From: Candidatus Aerophobota bacterium
Lineage (GTDB): Bacteria; Aerophobota; Aerophobia; Aerophobales; AE-B3A
NCBI GenBank assembly: GCA_030672445.1
Contig: DAOVGK010000091.1
Coordinates: forward strand, 1 to 9,407
Direction: 5' to 3'
DNA length: 9,407 nucleotides
Part shown: in pieces, positions 5,802-9,407 of the stretch
Layout of the letters: each line of letters starts with the position of its first letter
Numbering within the stretch: the stretch's first letter is position 1
Made by a program: the position numbers and the translations under genes
Notes under the pieces: model-generated
What the model was told of the DNA's origin: nothing
Database searches by the model: none
What the model saw: the letters and a program-made list of their open reading frames with translations, nothing else

Positions 5802-6836
5802 TTATCCCCATCCCCGCGGAAGGAAATAACTCCGGTAAAGACCAAGAGCATATTGGTCAGTCATTCCTGCAACATAATCGACCGCTATCCTCCTTCTCCC
5901 TTCCCTTTTGATACTGGTTTTTAAAGAAGAGGGAAAAAGATCAACATGATTGAGATAAAACTTGTAAAGGTCGATTATTACTCGGTAAGCCTTTTTCACC
6001 TCCTGCACTAAAATTGGTGATGTATAAACCTCCTCATACATAAAGTCTCTTAACTGGTTAAATGCGCTAAGAATCCTCTGGCTCATTTTAAGATGGGGGC
6101 TATCCCAGCTTTGGTCAACCACATCCTGCACCAAGGTATCTATCCGCTTCCTATTCGTACTTCCCAGAACCTTTATGGCCTCTCTTGGTAGGTCATTCTC
6201 TCTAATTATTTCTGCCCTTAGAGCATCATCTATATCGTGATTCACATAAGCGAGAGGATCGGCTATTTTCACAACTTCCGCCTCCAGGGTATGAGGATGA
6301 GTTTCACTTTTAGGACTGAGTATCTCTTCCTTCTCCTGGGAATGATTCAGAATACCGTCCCTTACCTCCCAGGTTAAATTCAGTCCTCCTTTTCCTTCCA
6401 GCTTCTCCACTACCCTTAGACTCTGTTCGTTGTGTCGAAAACCACCAGGATGAACATCATTTAAAGCATCTTCTCCAGTGTGACCAAAAGGAGTATGCCC
6501 CAGATCATGACCTAGAGCAATTGCTTCCGTCAGGTCTTCGTTTAGTCTGAGAGTACGGGAGATGGTACGGGCAATCTGGCTTACCTCTAAGGTGTGAGTC
6601 AGCCGAGTGCGATAATGATCACCAAAAGGAGCAATAAACACCTGAGTCTTATGCTTCAGACGGCGAAATGCTTTTGAATGGATGATTCTATCCCGATCTC
6701 TTTGAAACTCTGTTCTTAGAGGACAGGGATTCTCTTTTCTTTTCCGGCCCTTACTCTGGCTACTCTTGCTCCCATAAGGAGAAAGATATTGCTCCTCGTA
6801 TTCTTCCTGGGCAATTCTATCAAATAAGATATTCAA
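5802..6836 (-). CDS. dgt: Deoxyguanosinetriphosphate triphosphohydrolase-like HD protein
   Basis: HD-superfamily enzyme expected to cleave dNTPs (dGTP in the type enzyme) to deoxynucleoside and triphosphate, and so tune dNTP pools. The 344 residues fit the shorter bacterial COG0232 class. Family blocks are LSPYGSKSSQSKGR (18-31), FQRDRDRIIHSKAFRRLKHK (44-63), RLTHTLEV with metal ligand H81, GHDLGHTPFGH with H110 and D111, and a late Asp-rich block ADPLAYVNHDIDDA (192-205) holding the last ligand. The start is TTG at 6836, directly after an in-frame TAG, and no ATG or GTG follows before the conserved N-terminus, so TTG is effectively forced. Placed between cvpA (59 bases upstream) and dnaG (abutting), as in dgt-dnaG-rpoD clusters known from Clostridia. 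Confidence 0.93.
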   Translation of the reverse strand: MNILFDRIAQEEYEEQYLSPYGSKSSQSKGRKRKENPCPLRTEFQRDRDRIIHSKAFRRLKHKTQVFIAPFGDHYRTRLTHTLEVSQIARTISRTLRLNEDLTEAIALGHDLGHTPFGHTGEDALNDVHPGGFRHNEQSLRVVEKLEGKGGLNLTWEVRDGILNHSQEKEEILSPKSETHPHTLEAEVVKIADPLAYVNHDIDDALRAEIIRENDLPREAIKVLGSTNRKRIDTLVQDVVDQSWDSPHLKMSQRILSAFNQLRDFMYEEVYTSPILVQEVKKAYRVIIDLYKFYLNHVDLFPSSLKTSIKREGRRRIAVDYVAGMTDQYALGLYRSYFLPRGWG

Positions 6837-6889
6837 CTACGAGAAATCCCTTCTCACTCCTGGGGCATTTCCATCCCCGGGGGAAGTTC

Positions 6890-6935
6890 GGTGCCTCATC
6901 CGCCTCTTTTTTCTAATTTCTTATCCTGAGGCACC
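6890..6935 (-). repeat. 9-bp inverted repeat spanning the cvpA stop codon
   Basis: GGTGCCTCA (6890-6898) and TGAGGCACC (6927-6935) are exactly complementary across a 28-base loop. In the minus-strand mRNA the hairpin covers the last codons and the TGA of cvpA and ends before dgt. No T-run follows. It could be a processing or stability element that lets cvpA and dgt have different mRNA levels. Confidence 0.4.
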
Positions 6936-7465
6936 AGGTTTTTAAATCTGTTTAATCCTTCCATAAACTTCTTTGCCTTACCCGGGGCAACAGAGATCAC
7001 ACTATTATAAACAAAGGGGCCCACTTTTATTAAATAAGGACTTAAAGTGGAACCCCTCATCCATTTACTTGTCTTATCAGAGAGGGGGGAAATGGTTAAG
7101 AAAATGAGGATTACGCTACAGATCAATGATCCCTCTACCAGTCCTAAAAGGAACCCTCCTCCTTGATCCAGACTCTTGACAGGGGAATACTTAGATGCCT
7201 TGTGAAGAATTATTCCTGCCACACCACCAAGTAAAGCTACTGTTATAAAGATAATGCCGAAGCTCAAAACGTTTGCTATCTTAAGAGAAAGATTAGGAAA
7301 ATTACTAACTATAATTTTCCCTACCGCCTCGTAGCGATTTATAGCTATTACAAGGCCAGCGAAAATGCCTGCCAGGCCAAAGCCCTCCTTGAAGAGACCC
7401 CTCACTGCTCCCCGGATGACAAATGCAACTATTAAAGCGATCCAGATCACGTCTAGCCAGTTCAT
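6896..7465 (-). CDS. cvpA: CvpA family membrane protein
   Basis: An inner-membrane protein of the colicin V production family. Its exact function is unsettled; relatives influence envelope stability and colicin V export. The 189 residues contain four predicted membrane segments at about 4-20, 28-42, 67-87 and 105-126. The typical short loops VRGLFKEGFGLAGIFAG after helix 1 and SLDQGGGFLLGLVEG before helix 4 are present, followed by a soluble, Lys-rich C-terminal tail from about 130. The ATG at 7465 overlaps the zapA stop in ATGA, pointing to translational coupling. The pair zapA-cvpA is a common bacterial neighbourhood. dgt follows after 59 bases containing an inverted repeat around the stop. 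Confidence 0.88.
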   Translation of the reverse strand: MNWLDVIWIALIVAFVIRGAVRGLFKEGFGLAGIFAGLVIAINRYEAVGKIIVSNFPNLSLKIANVLSFGIIFITVALLGGVAGIILHKASKYSPVKSLDQGGGFLLGLVEGSLICSVILIFLTISPLSDKTSKWMRGSTLSPYLIKVGPFVYNSVISVAPGKAKKFMEGLNRFKNLVPQDKKLEKRGG

Positions 7466-7725
7466 TTAGCTTCTTTCTCGATTTTTTCTATTAGCTGCTG
7501 CACCCTTTCTCTGGCTTTTCTGGTTTTTTCCCTTAATTTATAAAGTTCATCGGCGATATTTAGACAGGCGAGAATACTTATCTGTTCACCCGCTCTTTCA
7601 GGTATGGAAGAGGCTATCCTTCTAACCTTGTTGTCAACATAAGCAGCTATTGTTTTGAGGTATTCCTCATCTTCATTAGCTTTAAGGTTATATTCCTTGT
7701 CGAAGATACGAACTCTCACCCCCAT
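7462..7725 (-). CDS. zapA: Cell division protein ZapA
   Basis: Small protein that bundles FtsZ protofilaments at the division ring. From the ATG at 7725 the product has 87 residues: an N-terminal beta part (MGVRVRIFDKEYNLKANEDEEYL) that matches the ZapA head, a helix with ILACLNIADELYKL, and a C-terminal coiled coil from about residue 57, rich in Lys, Arg and Glu. The frame could begin at TTG 7743, but the promoter at 7751-7781 would start transcription at about that base, leaving no leader. ATG 7725 also matches the family N-terminus and has GGGAG about 11-12 bases upstream. It is the first gene of the operon zapA-cvpA-dgt-dnaG-rpoD. Confidence 0.88.
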   Translation of the reverse strand: MGVRVRIFDKEYNLKANEDEEYLKTIAAYVDNKVRRIASSIPERAGEQISILACLNIADELYKLREKTRKARERVQQLIEKIEKEAK

Positions 7726-7750
7726 CTTACCAAATACTCCCAATTTTACT

Positions 7751-7781
7751 ATTATAATACTAGAAAAATCGAAAATGTCAA
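7751..7781 (-). promoter_or_regulatory. Sigma70-type promoter of the zapA-rpoD operon
   Basis: On the minus strand TTGACA (7776-7781) is followed by TATAAT (7751-7756) with 19 bases between, or by overlapping TATTAT (7754-7759) with 16. Both boxes are consensus or close to it. The transcription start would fall near 7743-7745, which puts the zapA ATG about 20 bases into the message. A primary sigma gene at the end of this operon would thus be read from a promoter of its own class. Confidence 0.75.
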
Positions 7782-7848
7782 GCCCTTGTGGTCGTCCAAT
7801 GCTATTCTAGCAGCATCGGCGGCAGGCGGAGGGGGAGCTCTTAATCTT

Positions 7849-7856
7849 CCTCCTTT
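7849..7856 (-). promoter_or_regulatory. Perfect Shine-Dalgarno without an obvious gene
   Basis: AAAGGAGG on the minus strand begins directly after the TAG of the radical SAM gene. No ATG, GTG or TTG follows at a usable distance. An ATT (AAGATTAAG) is too close, and an ATG about 35 bases on opens only a 4-codon frame. GGAGG can also pair with CCTCC 16 bases downstream. It may be the relic of a lost downstream gene. Confidence 0.4.
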
Positions 7857-8771
7857 CTAATGGTAGTATCTTTCTCCACTATGAACTTTAGTCTTTATTT
7901 GATGCTTTTTCTCTAAAGTCTCTAAGTATTTAATTATCTCATTTCGGTGTAGCCCCAGACATTGGGAGATATCAACCAGTGTGAGAGGTCGTCTTTTAAT
8001 CATATTCAATATCATCTTCTCTACATCCCTTTTATAAGCTTTCTGGGTAGGTCTTTTAAATTCAGCGATGATCTCACACTTTTTTCCTAAGGCTGTCTTT
8101 ATATTCTTTAGATCTTCTGCAGTTAAAGGCCGAGCAAATTCCTCTGCCGGAGGACGAACCACAGTATTTAATTGGATCTTTTCCAGATTCATCTCCTTAA
8201 TTACCTGGGCTATCTTTTCTATTTCCTCTAGAGAATCATTTATTCCCTTAATAACCATAATTTCTAACCAGACCTTACCATCAAACTCTTGAGAAAAAGT
8301 GTCTATCCCGGTGATGACCTGGTCAATCTTTAATGAGGGATGAGGACGATTTATCATCTGGAAAATTTCCTGAGTTACTGTATCCAAGGAGGGAATCACT
8401 AAATCTGCCCCCATTAAGTCTTCTCGCATCCTTGGTTGGTAGAGTAGAGTTCCATTGGTCAGTATGGCTAAAGGGATTGAGGTTAGTTCCTTAATCCGGC
8501 TAATCATCCTTCTAATCTCAGAATTTAAGGTGGGTTCCCCGGAACCGGAGAAGGTAATATAATCGATCCTTTTCCCTTCTTGAAGAACCTCTTCTATCTC
8601 CCTTAAGGTATCATCGGTAGCTATATACTCCTTTCTTTGGATAGTCTTATTAGTTGTCCTTCCCAGTTGGCAATAGATGCAGTCAAGGCTACAGGTCTTA
8701 AAGGGAATTGTATCTACCCCCAGGGAAAACCCCAGTCTTCTAGAAGCTACCGGCCCGAATATCTGAGCCAT
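7857..8771 (-). CDS. Radical SAM protein of the COG0731 (TYW1-like) family with C-terminal winged helix
   Basis: A 304-residue radical SAM enzyme. The [4Fe-4S] cluster ligands are C27, C31 and C34 in CSLDCIYC, preceded by the family signature FGPVASRRLGFSLGVD (5-20). GSGEP (76-80) is the SAM-binding motif. Family members are annotated as related to wyosine tRNA synthetase TYW1, but bacterial versions lack the flavodoxin part and their reaction is mostly unknown, so I assign no substrate. From about 250 a helix-turn-helix-like domain follows (LTLVDISQCLGLHRNEIIKYLETL), unusual for a pure tRNA enzyme and suggestive of nucleic acid binding or regulation. The ATG at 8771 lies one base after the cooC stop (TAAGATG), so the two genes are probably cotranscribed. 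Confidence 0.88.
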   Translation of the reverse strand: MAQIFGPVASRRLGFSLGVDTIPFKTCSLDCIYCQLGRTTNKTIQRKEYIATDDTLREIEEVLQEGKRIDYITFSGSGEPTLNSEIRRMISRIKELTSIPLAILTNGTLLYQPRMREDLMGADLVIPSLDTVTQEIFQMINRPHPSLKIDQVITGIDTFSQEFDGKVWLEIMVIKGINDSLEEIEKIAQVIKEMNLEKIQLNTVVRPPAEEFARPLTAEDLKNIKTALGKKCEIIAEFKRPTQKAYKRDVEKMILNMIKRRPLTLVDISQCLGLHRNEIIKYLETLEKKHQIKTKVHSGERYYH

Positions 8772-8772
8772 C

Positions 8773-9407
8773 TTATGCCTCTTTCTTTTCCTGATCTATC
8801 TTCTCCATGATTTTTTTCACCGAGACAAATGCCGGAGAGTCTTCAGGTAGATCCAGCAACGATTTTCCATTGAAACTATATTCTTCGAGCCTTTTATCAT
8901 AATTTATTTTTCCCAGATATCTTAGCCCCGTTCTATCCTTAATCAATTCCTCCAAATCTTGAGAAACTTTATAATTAGCCACAACGTAAAAATTGCCATA
9001 TTTTATTCCGATTTCTTCCATAATCCTGCCGGCTCTTTTTATGTTATGGAAAGATTTCTGTGATGGATCAATTATAGCAAACATGTCATTTACCTCGGGC
9101 ATTATTTTCCTGTTCAGGTGTTCCAATCCTGCCGGAGAATCAATGAGTGTATAATCGTAATTTCTTGATAGTTTAGGAATAATTAACTTTAAAATGTTGT
9201 TTGGTTGGCAGTAGCATCCAACTGTCCATTTCGTTCCCAGGGAAAACAGGTCAAATCCGGTACCTTCGTATAAACAAGTATGGAACATATATTCGATTTG
9301 ATTTGGACGAGGTAAAGATTTCAGTTCTTCGGGAACTTCTCCTTTCTGAATATCAAAAAGAACACTCGATATTGTTTTTATCTTCTCCTCTTCTAAATTA
9401 ACGCCTA
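8773..9407 (-). CDS. cooC: CO dehydrogenase maturation ATPase CooC-like, N-terminus outside the window
   Basis: A MinD/ParA-type ATPase that helps insert nickel into carbon monoxide dehydrogenase. The frame is open to the window edge, and 210 residues are visible. Seen are FDIQKGEVPEELKS (visible 17-30), GCYCQPNNIL with the CxC metal motif (visible C64 and C66), and YDYTLIDSPAGLEHLNRK (visible 83-100), all characteristic of CooC. About 48 N-terminal residues, including the P-loop, must lie beyond the edge, assuming the usual length of about 255. An ATG at 9288 would cut through conserved sequence and is not the start. The gene is followed one base later by the radical SAM gene. Its presence implies a nickel CODH, probably part of a Wood-Ljungdahl pathway. 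Confidence 0.88.
   Translation of the reverse strand, partial: GVNLEEEKIKTISSVLFDIQKGEVPEELKSLPRPNQIEYMFHTCLYEGTGFDLFSLGTKWTVGCYCQPNNILKLIIPKLSRNYDYTLIDSPAGLEHLNRKIMPEVNDMFAIIDPSQKSFHNIKRAGRIMEEIGIKYGNFYVVANYKVSQDLEELIKDRTGLRYLGKINYDKRLEEYSFNGKSLLDLPEDSPAFVSVKKIMEKIDQEKKEA

Noticed and set aside
3041..5924. Several plus-strand frames of 60-83 codons opposite rpoD, dnaG and dgt
   Set aside because: They are antisense shadows of strongly conserved minus-strand genes and have no protein-like motifs or ribosome binding sites.
7726..7743. TTG start for zapA at 7743
   Set aside because: It coincides with the predicted transcription start, so there would be no leader; ATG 7725 matches the family N-terminus.
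7744..7856. 6S RNA or other structured RNA next to zapA
   Set aside because: The space is only about 110 bases, is largely taken by the promoter, and shows no long bulged hairpin of the 6S type.
8773..9288. cooC as a complete 171-residue gene starting at ATG 9288
   Set aside because: The frame continues with conserved CooC sequence to the window edge, so the ATG is internal.

Overview
The window looks like chromosome of an uncultured, anaerobic, probably diderm bacterium of moderately low GC. The housekeeping genes (primase, primary sigma factor, ZapA, CvpA, dGTPase) are clearly bacterial. A CooC-type ATPase at the right edge implies a nickel CO dehydrogenase elsewhere, as in Wood-Ljungdahl organisms, and a DUF374 acyltransferase is common in bacteria with an outer membrane. 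I cannot place the phylum from this sequence alone. Every convincing gene reads leftwards (minus strand).

Right to left: the 3' part of cooC is followed one base later by a COG0731 radical SAM gene with a C-terminal winged helix. A strong sigma70-type promoter (7751-7781) then opens an operon zapA-cvpA-dgt-dnaG-rpoD (7725 to 2753). It links cell division, a CvpA membrane protein, dNTP hydrolysis, replication priming and the primary sigma factor. Its junctions are very tight: zapA and cvpA overlap by 4 bases, dgt and dnaG abut directly, and dnaG and rpoD are 4 bases apart. Five bases after the rpoD stop lies the 5' half of a CAU-anticodon tRNA, cut just after the anticodon loop.

From 2705 to 1947 there is no intact gene. 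This stretch holds two palindromic REP-like elements with GTAG feet, a broken plus-strand zinc-ribbon-like frame, a terminator-like hairpin and a promoter about 335 bases ahead of a small RRM RNA-binding protein gene (1674-1946). Left of that are a 12-bp inverted repeat and a DUF374 lysophospholipid acyltransferase-like gene (644-1411). An intergenic stretch then carries a strong promoter for a tRNA cluster: Ile2/Met (CAU), Val (CAC) and Asp (GTC, cut by the window edge).

The most interesting pattern is the split CAU tRNA. A 5' half sits behind rpoD and an intact copy sits 2.4 kb further along the same strand with its own promoter. This is what would remain if an element integrated in the anticodon loop and supplied a replacement 5' half. 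The intact copy has a C27-U43 mismatch, while the fragment has G27, which could wobble-pair with U43; this fits a swapped 5' half. No integrase gene is visible, so this is inference. The REP-like pair, whose stems differ by compensatory changes, is the second point of note. I see no wholly new multi-gene system here.
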